Notes: generated from the sequence alone by a model not told the origin. Counted from the first letter of the stretch, positions 36,011-47,470 are shown. The stretch is DNA of 64,000 nucleotides from Odobenus rosmarus divergens (GCF_000321225.1 NW_004450401.1:3441967-3505966), one strand, 5' to 3'. Translations and numbers: made by a program.

Positions 36011-36083
36011 GCTGGGAATTTTTCCCGAAAAACTTAAAACTCAAAACATCTTTGGAAGAAAACCCCATCTATATCTACTTCAC

Positions 36084-36207
36084 CTGTGCGACATTCATTG
36101 CAGATAAATTTTCCTCTTGGCATCTCAGTTAATCCAAGGCACTCCAGGTGGAAAGCCCCACAGCACTGAGCCTCACATAACAGCAGCTCACCCAGTTTCT
36201 CACAGTT
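36084..36207 (-). CDS. NSD1: NSD1 exon 12: first PHD finger
   Basis: 124 bp, phase 0 in and one base out. It reads [41 protein letters not shown]. The first zinc-binding Cys pair (CQNC) straddles the exon 11/12 junction, and C-x3-C, H-x2-C and C-x2-C follow. Acceptor aacag, donor CAG|GTGAAG. Confidence 0.98.
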
Positions 36208-36324
36208 CTGTTAAGAGAAAGAAAACAGGTATGTCTATAGAGAAGGATTTTTAAAGTCCCAAGCAGAAGGCCTTCATGAAGGCAAAGATTAAGCAGCAGC
36301 TTTCCAGAAAGAAGAAAGCTCACC

Positions 36325-36970
36325 ATTTATTCAGCCAATATTTAATGATTAACTCCTCTATGCCAGGTTCCACAAAGTCCCTGGCTCTCATGATTCATAT
36401 ATTCTAAGAATTGAAAATACAAGTAAACAAACAGGAAAGATATCAGATAATGATAAGCATTAAGTAGAGAATTCAAACAGCTACTTTGGATTGGGTGATT
36501 GGGAATGGCCTCTCAGATGGAGTTCTGAACTCCAAGTCAGTCACGTGATCTGACAGAAAGACCAGGAAGACAAATACAGAAAGTCCACAGATAGGAAAAA
36601 CTATGTCAGGTCTGAGAATCATAAGGAAAGTCAGTGGACTAAAATGAACAAAAGTTAGAAGTGGTAGAAGATGAGGTAAGAAAAAGGCAACAGCCTGATT
36701 GTGTGGCCTTACACATTATGCTACAGTTTCAGATTTTATTCTAATTACAGAGGTGTGCCATTAGAAGTCTTTAACAAGGGAAGGCTAAAGTGAGATATTT
36801 AAAAGCAGATTCCTCTGATTACTACATGGAAAATGAGTTCAAGAATGAGACAGGTGAGAATAGTAGCAAAGAGACAATCAAGAAGGCTATTGTAATAGTT
36901 CAAGCAAGAGATACTGGTTAGCTAGACTTGGGTTGTTAACAGTCTCAAAAGGGCTCTAATCAAGATTTGA
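36325..36970. mobile_element. old L2-like repeat
   Basis: Order of tatttaatgattaactcctc, tatgccaggttccacaaag, gcctctcagatgga, gtgtggccttacacattatg, aaggctattgtaatagttca resembles a widespread ancient repeat. Strongly diverged. Confidence 0.45.
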
Positions 36971-38121
36971 ACAATGTCTGAGTTACATCTACAACCATCT
37001 CAGAGAGGTAACCTTTGAGATGATCTCATCTAAGACAGGGTGTCATTTATAATAAGGCGTTAGGAAATGAAGATCTGGGTCTGCTGCTTTCAAAACATAA
37101 GATTTATGAAAATTCTGCAAATTCCCAACATTTGTTACTTTCATCCCTCTAACATCCTGACGTTTCCCCATAGTGATTAGCAGGAAAATACTAAAAATGA
37201 AAAAGAGTCTTATTGTGGAAGACAAGAAAGAGGGAAGGCGACTAGGTAAGTCTAATATCTTCAAGAACCCAAAGAAACAACAGGTCTTGGCCACTTAACA
37301 TCAAACCTTAAATAAACAAATGAGTAGGAGAGCTTTGGGAAAAAATGCCAGAGGCAGCCAGGGATAAAGAACAGACAGACCCCAAAGTCTTAACCTATAG
37401 TGTAAATTAGTCTTACACTTTGGCTCTTCCATTATCCCCTATTCACAGATAAAAATTGACAAATGCCATAAATATTACCTACTTTCTTTTGTATATTCAC
37501 AGTGCCAGTGATACCAGCTTTCATGTACAATAAACAAATTCGCCATCACCATTTAAACAGGAAAACTTCAATTACAGTATATATCAAAGAATGTTTTCAA
37601 GTTAAGCAAATGTTACGGACTAACCCTTTAACAGGGATGACCATGTAATTTCATCTTTCAAAATGGTAACCATGTGAGTGAAAGGACACGGTATTAATAA
37701 ATTAAACAAGGACAACAGATAAACAAAGAGTGATCCAAACAATCCAGGACCACAATGCAACTATCCCTTTAACCATTTTTTGTTGATAATCTTTGTGGCC
37801 ATATAGTCTTTAAGGACAAACACTGTGTGTGGGTGCTGATCTGAATATGATCAACTTTATTTATATAATAGTGAAAATGAAAAAACAAAGAAACTGAGTT
37901 GAAATTCTATTGTTTATCATAACATATTCTGGGCTTGGGTTAACTTTTGTTTTTTAGCTGTTTCAATAAAAAAAAAGAAAAAAAAACTAATTATCTTCAA
38001 CTTGTTACAGGCCAGCTTTTAAGAATTTACAAAGGTAAATCAAGCCCATAAAAAAGAGAACATAACCAAAGCATCCATTTAATTGACTCTACTCCCAAGT
38101 CTGATAAAGGCTTTTTACAGA

Positions 38122-38308
38122 GAGGCAACACAACATAGTGATTAGCTCTAAACTCAGACTGCTTGAGTTTGAATCCTGGCTTTGCTGTGTGACTATAAGC
38201 AAGTTATGTAACATCTCTATGCCTCAGTTTCCTCATCTATAAAAATGAGGACAATAATGGTAATCTACTTTACAAGACTGTTATGACTAAATGACTTAAT
38301 ATTTATAA
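38122..38308 (+). mobile_element. MIR SINE, left part
   Basis: gctctaaactcagactgctt, gagtttgaatcctggctttg and ctcagtttcctcatctataa are in MIR order. Confidence 0.85.
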
Positions 38309-38460
38309 GTTTTATTTTTATTTATTTTTTAAATTTATTTATTTTTCTGGAGGTGGGGAGGGAGAGAGAATCTTAAGCCTGATGTGGGCCTCGATCTCAC
38401 AACTCTGAGATCATGACCTGGGCCGAAATCAAGAGTCGGCTGCCTAACCCAGGCGCCCCC
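38309..38460 (-). mobile_element. SINEC with internal deletion, inside a MIR
   Basis: Starts T-rich and ends ggctgcctaacccaggcgcc; it lacks most of the GA-rich centre and part of the head. The repeated target is aatatttataa before and aatatttacaa after. Confidence 0.85.
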
Positions 38461-38530
38461 GGAATATTTACAAAGTGATGGAAACTCTTGACACACAGTA
38501 AACACTGTATAAATACTTATTAAATAAATA
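38461..38530 (+). mobile_element. MIR SINE, right part
   Basis: gacacacagtaaacactgta and aatacttattaaataaat continue the MIR broken at 38308. Confidence 0.7.
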
Positions 38531-38936
38531 TAAAAAGGCAGGTGGTAGATTCTCTAAAGTCACTACTTTAAAAAGAAATCTTAAAGTGAAAATTTCCCTT
38601 GCAGCATTCCTTAGAAACCCAGAAATTCTCACACCATGAAACATACAGGAAAATGATCTTTAAGCAATCACCAGATTCACCTTCTCCCATCTCAGACCGG
38701 CTTCATGGCATCTACTCATGGGTAACAAGGGCAAGTGATTGACCAACACTAAATATTTCTTTTCCTTTCTCTTTTTGTAAAAAGGGGTAAGACTTAAATC
38801 CTTAAAGGGAAGTGACTCTACTGGAATCATCCAGGAAAATGTTTATTCTAACCATGACTGGGTTATCAAAAGATGGAGAGGGCTTCTCTTAAAAGACATG
38901 CAAGCAATCAAAATCCAAGTGGGCAACATCCTCTAC

Positions 38937-39080
38937 CTGACAAACATTCTCCTTGAGTGCAGCTCCTCCGCCTCGTTCGCCCTGCAGCTTTTTAGATGCC
39001 GGCATCCCATGATCATTCTCTACACCCTCCTCAACAGTCTCCTTAGGGCTTGCAGCCGTTCTGTGTGTCATCAGTTCTCC
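38937..39080 (-). CDS. NSD1: NSD1 exon 11: acidic/basic linker up to PHD1
   Basis: 144 bp encoding exactly 48 residues, phase 0 at both ends. It starts GELMTHRTAASPKETVEEGV and ends GERGGGAALKENVCQ. The last Cys is the first ligand of PHD1. The acceptor is tgcaag and the donor CAG|GTAGAG, both somewhat off consensus. Confidence 0.95.
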
Positions 39081-39990
39081 CTTGCAGAGAAAAAATAATG
39101 TCCCACATCTGTATTATTGATGTCTCCTCCATCTGACCCCCTCCCTCTGGGCTGCTATTTGTCTAGCCATTAAGCACTTACAGATGTTCAGCCAATCACG
39201 CGGGCGGACTGCATGCAATGTTAGTTCTAACCCTGCTGTGATTGGGCGGGTAGTGGGCGCCTCATGCCCTGCCACTAACTGCTCTGAGGCTGTTCCACTG
39301 GAACTTTTTGAGCTGTTCCATTTTAAGGTTTCACTAAGGGAGAGAAAACATTCTTAAGTTTATTTGATTACTTATTTGTCCTTCCAAGATCAGTGTTTCC
39401 TAAATAATGCCCCCCTTGGGCATTCTATTCAAATTATCCTGGAAAGAAACACTCTGTATCATAATGTGTAAAGCTGACCTCACTTGTTCTAATTCTCTTT
39501 TAACCTGAGTTGAAAAGCCAGAGATAGCATCAATGACTGCACTGATGCTCTACAAGGAAATGGTTTTAAATCTACCTTTGTTTTTTGTTTCCTTAAAGCC
39601 AATGTTTACAAACATTAGTCTAAAATTAAGCAGTTGATGGTGTCAAGAAATAAGCAAATGAGTTTCCCTTCTAATTGTAGCAGTCTCAACTTTTAAAGGG
39701 CAATACCCAAGTTCATTCGGATCATATGGTTACTTGGTATTGTGCTTTGGTTTTAGAAAAAGCTTACTTCGTGATGAAAGTTACGAAATTTATCAGATAC
39801 CTAGAGCACAGGATCTGATCTTTTAAAAAGATCATACCCATAGTTGCCATATATGTCTTCTTACAGCTATTATTAGCTAGTTTCAGTAAAACATTATTCT
39901 TAAGTAAGCTCAAGGGAAAGAGGGGTGTGGCCTCTACTGTGAAAAGTAGATTTTCTTTGGAAGGTCAAAAGATGAGGAACTGAGTAATAC
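39081..39990 (-). other. NSD1: intron 10
   Basis: Short intron without SINE or LINE that I can see. It carries a CCAAT/GC-box cluster at 39190-39250. Confidence 0.85.
39190..39250. promoter_or_regulatory. possible cryptic promoter or enhancer: two CCAAT and two GC boxes
   Basis: Plus-strand ccaat (39192-39196) is followed by gggcgg (39202-39207). About 35 bases on, attgg (39241-39245) overlaps gggcgg (39244-39249), giving a CCAAT box on the other strand. These CpG-containing motifs stand out from an AT-rich intron and lie 110-170 bases upstream of exon 11. Function is inference only. Confidence 0.3.
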
Positions 39991-40109
39991 CTCTGAGGTT
40001 GGAGTTTCTTTTGATGAGTCGTCATTTTTCATTTTTTTACAGTGCACCTTGGCTGTAGCATGCCTCTGTCGTTTTCGCTTCCTTGGTTTATCAAATATCT
40101 TGGTAGTGC
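39991..40109 (-). CDS. NSD1: NSD1 exon 10: basic linker
   Basis: 119 bp. Completes a Gly, then TTKIFDKPRKRKRQRHATAK and CKKMKNDDSSKETPTSE. KPRKRKRQRH is a strong nuclear-localisation candidate. Donor GAG|GTATTA, acceptor atag. Confidence 0.97.
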
Positions 40110-41184
40110 CTATGACAGGAAAACATGCGTTACCTGCTGGCTATTCACTCACAAGTCCAAGAAATCCTACCTTCAACTAAAAGGACCTCACAGAATTATG
40201 GAATGTTAGAGTAAAAAACCAGTCTTAAAGTCCATTTAATCCCGCAACTTAGCAGATGAGGAAAAGGGCACATTTACCCATGACTATGTAACTAGTTGGG
40301 GAAATAGCTACACATATATGAACTGTCTCATACAGATTAAATGGTAAATGAATAAGTAGGTTAAAGCAGTTTCATTTTACATGACTGAAGTGAAAGACTT
40401 CATAGTTTCTCAAAGGACTTCAATATCCTATAGATGGGGAGGAAATACATTTAGTAGTCAGGAAAAGATACTAAAACCCGACCTCCACAATTAAAGACAG
40501 TAAATTATATCACTATATGATTTAAGGATTAAGATAAAAAGCAGAAATACAAACATCTGGCTTGGGGAAAGGGGAGACCTCCCCCAAAACATTTAGTGGC
40601 TTAAAGGATATTCACGCAATAGTACTAAAATCTTGAACATCCAACAAAATGTATGATCTAACCTGGCATATTTACAAAATGAAATTCCGGTCTCTCCCTC
40701 ATTGTCTATGACATATATTTCAACTTTTTGTTATAGAAATATCAAGATGAATCTCAAATGGTATTTCATAAAATATTCCAGGATAATTAGGCTAGGTATC
40801 AACATGAAAGCTAGACTTTGGAAAACTGGCTTAGTACTCTCTTTCTTGGGATTGCCTGATGGAGATGGAGAAGCTCTGCTATCAAAGCTGCCAATCACCT
40901 ATGACTAAAAAATTGATAGCAGAATAAAGGTTCAAAATTCTCAGGAACTGAAACAGCTGATGAAATTTATACAAGATAAACTACAGGTTGTACATTTTAT
41001 AAAAGCTGGACTACAAAAATTTAAGAGCTGATATTTTGAAAGGTTTTTTGTTTAAAGCAAGCAAGCCAATCGGTGAATCTATGAAATTTTATATGAACAC
41101 AAGCTTAACATAAGCTAACATACTACTAGGTTTACTTACTAGAAAACTTAATCATGGGTCATATTTAAAGATGTGCTCATTTAA

Positions 41185-41379
41185 GGGGTGCCTGAGTGGC
41201 TCAGTTTATTAATCGTCTGCCTTTGGCTCAGGTCATGATCCTGGGGTCCCAGGACTGACCACTGCATCGGGCTCCCTGCTCAGTGGGTAGTCTGCTTCTC
41301 CCTCTTCCTCTGCCCCCTCCACCCCTTGTGCTCGCTCTCTCTCAAAAAACAAAAATAAATAAAATCTTTTTTTAAAACA
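41185..41379 (+). mobile_element. SINEC
   Basis: Head ggggtgcctgagtggctcag. gtgctcattt flanks both ends. Confidence 0.92.
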
Positions 41380-41404
41380 GTGCTCATTTGAGATCACATG
41401 TAGT

Positions 41405-41598
41405 GCTGCCTGGGTGGCTCAGACGGTTAAGTGTCTGCCTTCAGCTCAGGTCACAGTCCCAGGGTCCTGGGATGGAGCCCTATGTCAGGCTCCCTGCTCA
41501 GCAGGGAGTCTGCTTCTCTCTTCCCCTCTGCCCCTCCCCCTGCTTCTGTACTTGCTCTCTCTCTCTCTCAAATAAATAATAAAATCTTTTTTTTTTAA
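41405..41598 (+). mobile_element. SINEC
   Basis: Head gctgcctgggtggctcagac. Flanks agatcacatgtagt and agatcacaagtaat form the target duplication. Confidence 0.92.
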
Positions 41599-41931
41599 AG
41601 ATCACAAGTAATATAACCTTCCCATGATACCCTTTGCTGGCAGACCACATCTGATGCCATGTGCTGAAATCTGGGCTAATGTCTCAGAGATGACACTAAT
41701 CAATAAATAGCACTGGCAGATGAATGATCAAAGTGGTACAAAGAATAGGCCTGGAAAAAATCTGGAGTGAGTAACAAGATGGTAGTGTGGCCATGAATTT
41801 GGTCAGTTCTAGATTTAGTCCCCCAACCCTGCCACCTCTTTCATCTTCATGTTTTTCTATAAAACAAGGATAATATGGATAATATCCTAAATCTCTGTAA
41901 TGCTTTAGATGGATTAGAAGTTAACAGTGCT

Positions 41932-42140
41932 GGGGCGCCTGGGTGGCTCAGTCGTTAAGCATCTGCCTTTGGCTCAAGTCATGATCCCAGGATCCTGGGA
42001 TTGAGCCCTGCATCGGGCTCCCTGCTCAGCGGGAAGCCTGCTTCTCCCTCTCCCACTCCCCCTGCTTATGTTCCCTCTCTTGCTGTGTCTCTCTCTGTCA
42101 AATAGATAAATAAAATCTTCAAAAAAAAAAAAAAAAAAAG
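41932..42140 (+). mobile_element. SINEC, copy before the N gap
   Basis: Near-consensus. Target duplication agaagttaacagt at 41916-41928; its partner starts just before the gap (agaagtt, 42139-42145) and is complete at 42301-42313. Confidence 0.93.
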
Positions 42141-42145
42141 AAGTT

Positions 42146-42195
42146 NNNNNNNNNNNNNNNNNNNNNNNNNNNNNNNNNNNNNNNNNNNNNNNNNN
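42146..42195. other. assembly gap (50 N)
   Basis: Exactly 50 unknown bases. The sequence on the right restarts inside the SINE tail seen on the left. Confidence 0.99.
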
Positions 42196-42300
42196 AAGCC
42201 TGCTTCTCCCTCTCCCACTCCCCCTGCTTATGTTCCCTCTCTTGCTGTGTCTCTCTCTGTCAAATAAATAAATAAAATCTTTAAAAAAAAGAAAAAAAAA
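42196..42300 (+). mobile_element. repeated SINEC tail after the gap
   Basis: Begins aagcctgcttctccctctcc and repeats 42024-42145 with small differences (aaataaataaa for aaatagataaa, and an interrupted A-tail), then runs into the complete target duplication. Probably the same locus assembled twice. Confidence 0.9.
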
Positions 42301-42485
42301 AGAAGTTAACAGTCCTAAAGCAATGGACTGAGCAAACAAAGGATCTGGTAGAGGAAATGCTCAAACTACAATATTCTATGTTACTGAATGAAGGGCTGCC
42401 CATTCCTCCTATAGGCAGAACCAAGATCACCATGTATAACTTTCAGGAGTCAGATTCAAATGCAATCTAAAAGATTTCCAAGCCC

Positions 42486-42694
42486 AGTGCCTGGGTGGCT
42501 CAGTCAGTTAAGCATCTGACTCTTGATTTCAGCTCAGGTCATGATCTCAGGATCGTGGAATCGAGCCCTGCGTTGGGCTCTGGGCTGAAGGCAGAGCCTG
42601 CTTAGGATATTCTCTCTCCTTCTCCCTCTGCCCCTCCCTGCTCGTACTCTCCCTAAAAAAATAAAATAAACTTCAAAAAATATATATAAAATAT
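42486..42694 (+). mobile_element. SINEC
   Basis: Head agtgcctgggtggctcagtc. Perfect 17-bp duplication aaaagatttccaagccc at 42469-42485 and 42695-42711. Confidence 0.94.
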
Positions 42695-43084
42695 AAAAGA
42701 TTTCCAAGCCCTTAAAAGAAGCAACTACATGGACCACACCCAAAATATAAGCTTTTTCAAGCATATGCTCACTCACCAAAAATCATAGATGTGACAAAAG
42801 AAACTAAGACTATTTGTGAAAAATAGGCTTAGATGCCTTGTAATTTCCCTCTCAACTCAGATTCCACATTTTCTGTCCTATAGAATAAAAACTGAATCAA
42901 AGCCAAGAAAGTAATGATTACAGTTAGAGAATCATCTAATAAGAACATTAAGTAGCAGATTTTCTTTATTGTTCCTAACTTTTCCTTACTCCATGTAACT
43001 AATTTCAACATAAAGCTGAAAATGACATCCAACTTTCTAGTGTCATACATCATGTTAGGAAGCATATTTGGGCAAACAAGATTG

Positions 43085-43209
43085 GGGCTTTTTTTTTTAG
43101 ATTTTATTTTATTTATTTTTAAGTAATCTCTACACCCAATGTGGGGCTCAAACTCATGGCCCTGAGATCAACAGTCTCATGCTCTTCCAACTGAGCCAGC
43201 CAGGTGCCC
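43085..43209 (-). mobile_element. short SINEC, minus orientation
   Basis: Short-body type: agattttattttatttattt, gtaatctctacacccaatgt, tgagccagccaggtgcccg. ttgggcaaa(c/t)aag flanks both ends. Confidence 0.88.
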
Positions 43210-43314
43210 GTTGGGCAAATAAGTCTTGGAAGTTGCAACCTCACTGGTCTTGCTTACATATGTAACAACTTTTCTAGTTAGCTGAGGAGGTGCTTCATAG
43301 TTATTTTGCATTAT

Positions 43315-43498
43315 GTTTTTTTTTTTTAAAGATTTTATTTATTTACCTGACAGAGAAAGACACACACAGTGAGAGAGGGAACACAAGCAGGGGGAATGGG
43401 AGAGGAAAAAGCAGGCTTCCCATGGAGCAGGGCTCGGACCCTGGGATCATGACCCGAGCCGAAGGCAGACACCCAACGACTGAGCCACCCAGGCGCCC
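43315..43498 (-). mobile_element. SINEC, minus orientation
   Basis: agattttatttatttacctg, acacagtgagagagggaaca, ctgagccacccaggcgcccc. tgcattat / tgcattac flanks. Confidence 0.93.
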
Positions 43499-43535
43499 CA
43501 TGCATTACATTTTTTTAAATCTCAAAAATACGCAC

Positions 43536-43611
43536 CTCCACCATACTCTTTAGAATGAGATGCAGCACGTGATTCATTAATGTCATTCTCCAAGTGACCA
43601 GCTTCATAACA
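43536..43611 (-). CDS. NSD1: NSD1 exon 9: small linker exon
   Basis: 76 bp, phase 0 in and one base out, encoding CYEAGHLENDINESRAASHS and KEYGG. No known fold. It differs from human at several places, in line with its low constraint. Donor GAG|GTGCGT, acceptor ttgtag. Confidence 0.95.
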
Positions 43612-45639
43612 CTACAAATAAACAAAATGCAACAGATTTACAGAGGAACAGAAAATAAATCCTTTATATTATATGCCAAATATGAACTATTATCACAGAT
43701 ACAGAAATCCTGGCTGTTTCTGACAATTAAATAAACAAAATATTAATAATGGGTTCAATAGAAACTACATGGGGAAAAAAAGACATCAAAAAAACACACA
43801 AAAAAAACCCAGCTCCAAAAGACTCATACAAACACACACTCCTTTAGGGTGTGGGGGTTAACCAGAGATTCCCAATATATCAAGCAGATACAGAATGGTG
43901 CTCTGATTGAAGTGGTAGACAAAGAGAAAGGGTATATTTCCAGAGACCCACCATCTCAGTTCTATCCCATACCACTCTGCATTTAAAATCTATCTTCTTA
44001 AGACTGCATTTATAGTCATTAGATTTTACAAAAACTTATTTGATGAATTCTAAATATTAAAAAGCTTTAAATCAGTGCTCACTTCAGCAGCACATACACC
44101 AGAAAGCTCTGAATCATGGAATGTCTTTCTGATTTAATTGGCTGTAGATTAATATAAATGAAAGCAACATTAAAACTCAAAACAAAACACTCAGACATCA
44201 AGAGTAATTTCCTACACATTTTATTCCGCTACTACTACTAATGCTTGTATGAATCAGTTCCAGTCCAAGCAAGTGTCTTCTACAATAAAAATATTCTTCA
44301 GCAGGACTGTAAAACAAAATTTAGTGGCCACAAAAAGTCAACATAACAGATGCTATTCCTGCTATAAAGTTCCTAAATTTTGAGGTCAAAACAAGCTAAA
44401 ATACGGCAGTGAACTTCCAAATGCTCACTATATACATTAATCAAATCATTAACTTATGTATGTCAATTATATCTCAATAAAACAGGTAAAATATCATTCA
44501 CTAAACTGGCCCAAATTCTGATTTTCTTTAAAATTTGTCATTACCTCACTTGTAGCAGTAATGCAACAGCCTTACATAATTCACCTTGTATAATACTACT
44601 AAATTTATCACCTGATAGCAAATGTTACTTCCATGCTCAAAATATTCATATGAATCATAGTTTCCTTGTCCCTTACCACCTACCTCTTCCAACAATCTTG
44701 CAAGTGGCTAAGATTTGAATAAGACTAAGTCAAGAGAGAAAGCACTGCAGAAGGAAACTATCACAAGCTTACTAGGACATGTCTTAGGAAATGGACTTTG
44801 AGAAGAGTAAAAGACTTAAAGGATATAATGCAGACTTTAAAATGAGGTACAAACACACGAATAAATTGAGTTTTACAATTACATGCTAATCCAGATGGGC
44901 GAATAACTCACAAAAACAAAAACTAGGATCCTCAATACAGGATTAAATGATAGAAGCCTGTTATAGCTGATGAAAGTCTAAAAACTCTATATGTGATTTG
45001 CTTACAATCTGCATTTTTCCTTTAAAGAAAGAAAATTTTAATAGGAAATCTGTGCACCCTAACAACTGAATTTCTAACACATTGAGTTACTCCTCACACA
45101 TATGAGCAACAGGATGTTCCCTAAAAATTAATATCCAGGAAAATAACCTTCTATTTCCATCTACTATTTAATGATGCCTTCTTGGCCAATAAAAACCATG
45201 TTTGCAAACTCAAAAACTTAGGTTCAAATGTTTCTGCCTGGTATATAAATGAGCGGAGTCTTTTCTGAGGTGTTATGCAGATAAGGCAATGGGGTAAGAG
45301 TAGGTTAGTGGCTCACAGAGACAGAGGTGAAGTAGAAAGCAGGTGAGGTTTTAATCCCAGAAAAGAAATGACAACACACACACACTATACTCAATCTTAA
45401 AAGCTCTTTTCATTTTCACTTGAAAAGAACATCTAAAACCACCTGATACTCATGTCCACAAAAATGCAAAACAGCTTCTCAATATATGATCTCTTAGACC
45501 AAACGAGTATACTCTGACATTCTGTAATGTCTATGTATGTGTGCATCAATGTTGCTAAGTATTCCTAAAAGATTTGTTTTTAAAATCCCATATTTACATA
45601 TGGTTTAATCATATTTTAGAATTGACTAAAATAACATAC
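43612..45639 (-). other. NSD1: intron 8
   Basis: Unusually low in repeats. The only thing I see is a 25-base U6-like scrap at 44075-44099. The rest is AT-rich unique sequence. Confidence 0.85.
44075..44099 (+). pseudogene. truncated U6 snRNA retropseudogene
   Basis: Reads gtgctcacttcagcagcaca and tacac, matching the first about 25 bases of U6 with three differences, then stops. Imperfect flanks aaagctttaaatca (44061-44074) and aaagctctgaatca (44103-44116) look like a target duplication. Not functional. Confidence 0.6.
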
Positions 45640-45749
45640 CTTTTTAGAAAGGCCAAGATCCCCTTTCTTGGGCATAAATCCAGGGTCTAAATCATTGGAT
45701 TCAAGAAGTTTCTTAGTTGGTTTTCTCTGACGTTTACTTTCATAATTTC
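45640..45749 (-). CDS. NSD1: NSD1 exon 8: basic RKPTK linker
   Basis: 110 bp. Completes a Gly, then NYESKRQRKPTKKLLESNDL and DPGFMPKKGDLGLSKK. The core KRxRKPTKxLLE...FxPKK repeats the motif of exon 6. Donor AAG|GTATGT. Confidence 0.97.
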
Positions 45750-46972
45750 CTGAAATGCATGTATCTTTTCATTAGATGATTTAGAAACTAGGCACAAACT
45801 AATTAAAAAAAAAATCTATTATGCCACAGAAAAATGAGTCACCATATTTTTTTATGTTTTCCTCCTCATCTTCTGGGGAGGGGCAGGATAGGAATATATT
45901 TATTTATTCTAAAATATTAGTTAACATAAAAAAACAGGAAAACAATTCTCAATACAAACACAAACTAATCTGAAAATGTTCTTACGTCTGTGTGTGTGTC
46001 TGTGTGTGTATCATCAAAGGACTAAGGGAGAAATCAAAAGGGCAGAACTATCTTTATAATAATTAATTGATAGTAAGGACAAAAAGAGAAGTGAGGTGGA
46101 GTAGAGCCTGAATTCTGGGCATAATAGGACCAAGATTAGAATTTTTATTCTGCTCCTGAACAAAGAAAAAACACATTTACTTTGTAGGACTGTTCTTAAG
46201 AATCATATACAAGAGCCTAATAACAGTTTGGTACATGCTAAATTATGAAACAGTAACTATCTTTACTATTTTTAAATTCTTTTTGATTCTGTCTTACTTG
46301 ATTAATAAGCACAATTGGGATACTTTTTTTTTTTTAATAAAGGAATATCATCCCAAGCTATTGTTGGGAATATAAAAAAGTTACATCCAAAATTTTCCTT
46401 GAGTGACTACAATATTCAAAAATCAGAAGGTAAAAATTAGAGACAGTATGTTTAGATTCAACTCACACCAGGTGACATGTATATAAAGAATGATAAAGTG
46501 AAAAACAATTGGTAATTAACTTAAAGGGAATATTTACACTTAGCTACTTACAATGTATCGGGTAAATTACATTACGATGTCCATTTCATAAAAGAAACAA
46601 GTTCAGAGGTTAAACAACTTCCTAAGTAACACCAAGAACTGACAGAGCTAGTATCTAAAGCATAAGTTTCATGTGTTTATTAGTGTGTAGCGCCCCTCTC
46701 CCAGACCCTGCTATCCTGAGTGTTGACTCACACCTGTTTGATCAACAAACATGAAGAGTAACAGTGGAGTAAGGAGAGTTGTTTTTAAAACATGTCTTCT
46801 GGACAGTGTACCACCAATTCATGGTCATTAACTATATCCAATTAGGCAGCACTTTCAGGATTCCCCAGGACAAACGTGGGTAGCTTGCTGTACAGAGATT
46901 CACTATTGGCTTTTCATCACAACATGCTAAAATCGTATCTACTTACATTCTGAGACCCCATCCCCATCTTAC
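45750..46972 (-). other. NSD1: intron 7
   Basis: Holds a MIR in minus orientation (46525-46670) and a short (GT)n tract near 45990. Nothing else recognised. Confidence 0.85.
46525..46670 (-). mobile_element. MIR SINE, minus orientation
   Basis: gtccatttcataaaagaaac, aagttcagaggttaaacaac and gacagagctagtatctaaag match the reverse MIR core. Confidence 0.6.
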
Positions 46973-47243
46973 CTGGTGTTTTAACTAGCAATTCCTCAGA
47001 CTCAAGGGCAGGCCGTGGAGAGACTTCCGGAGCCACAGGCACAGACAAGGTCAGCTGTGGCAACTCAGCATGTCCACCTCCAAGTTCTGACTGAGCCAAG
47101 GGCCCTTCCAAAAATGGAGCCTCCCTTTCAAGAACTGGAGGCTCTTCTTTGGTTGAAATCAAAGAATTCTCATCCACCTGCTTGTTCTGAGCACTAGATC
47201 GACATCGGGCTAAAAGGTTTTCCTCTTCACAGCGGGAACTTAC
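46973..47243 (-). CDS. NSD1: NSD1 exon 7: acidic/proline linker
   Basis: 271 bp, phase 0 in and one base out. It starts VSSRCEEENLLARCRSSAQN, contains ENSLISTKEEPPVLEREAPF and ends ALESEELLVKTP plus G|. No known domain; the region is disordered in character. Acceptor cttag, donor CAG|GTAAGA. The reading frame 46917-47177 covers only part of it. Confidence 0.97.
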
Positions 47244-47319
47244 CTAAGAGAAAAAATAAAAGTAGAATCCATAGACCAAAGTTGCTATAATTTCAGTGTC
47301 AAAAAGAGTAATACACTTA

Positions 47320-47470
47320 ATGAAATTCTGACACATGCTACAACATGGATGAACCTTGAAGATATTATGCTAAGTGAAATAAGCCATACACAAAAAGACA
47401 AATATTGTATGATTCTACGTAGATGAGGTTTACCTAGAACAGTAAAATTCATCAAGACAGAAAATAGATT
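47320..47470 (+). mobile_element. old L1 3' end, part 1
   Basis: acaacatggatgaaccttga, agatattatgctaagtgaaa, caaatattgtatgattctac: ORF2 end of an old L1. Confidence 0.85.

Larger units (their letters stand above)
30920..36083 (-). other. NSD1: intron 12
   Basis: Contains an ERV-type LTR (about 31040-31800), a 68-bp L1 insertion (32363-32430), old L1 (32970-34316) and L2-like pieces (34760-35340, 35700-36010). Stretches 31810-32340 and 34330-34750 hold nothing I recognise. Confidence 0.9.
36208..38936 (-). other. NSD1: intron 11
   Basis: Holds an old L2-like stretch (about 36325-36970) and a MIR split by a SINEC (38122-38530). Stretch 36980-38110 and 38540-38936 show nothing else. Confidence 0.9.
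40110..43535 (-). other. NSD1: intron 9
   Basis: Contains four plus SINEC (41185, 41405, 41932, 42486), an assembly gap (42146-42195) with a repeated SINE tail, and two minus SINEC (43085, 43315). Stretch 40110-41180 has no recognisable element. Confidence 0.9.

Noticed and set aside
41974..42339. 121-residue minus frame across the N gap
   Set aside because: It is translated SINE DNA with unknown bases in the middle.
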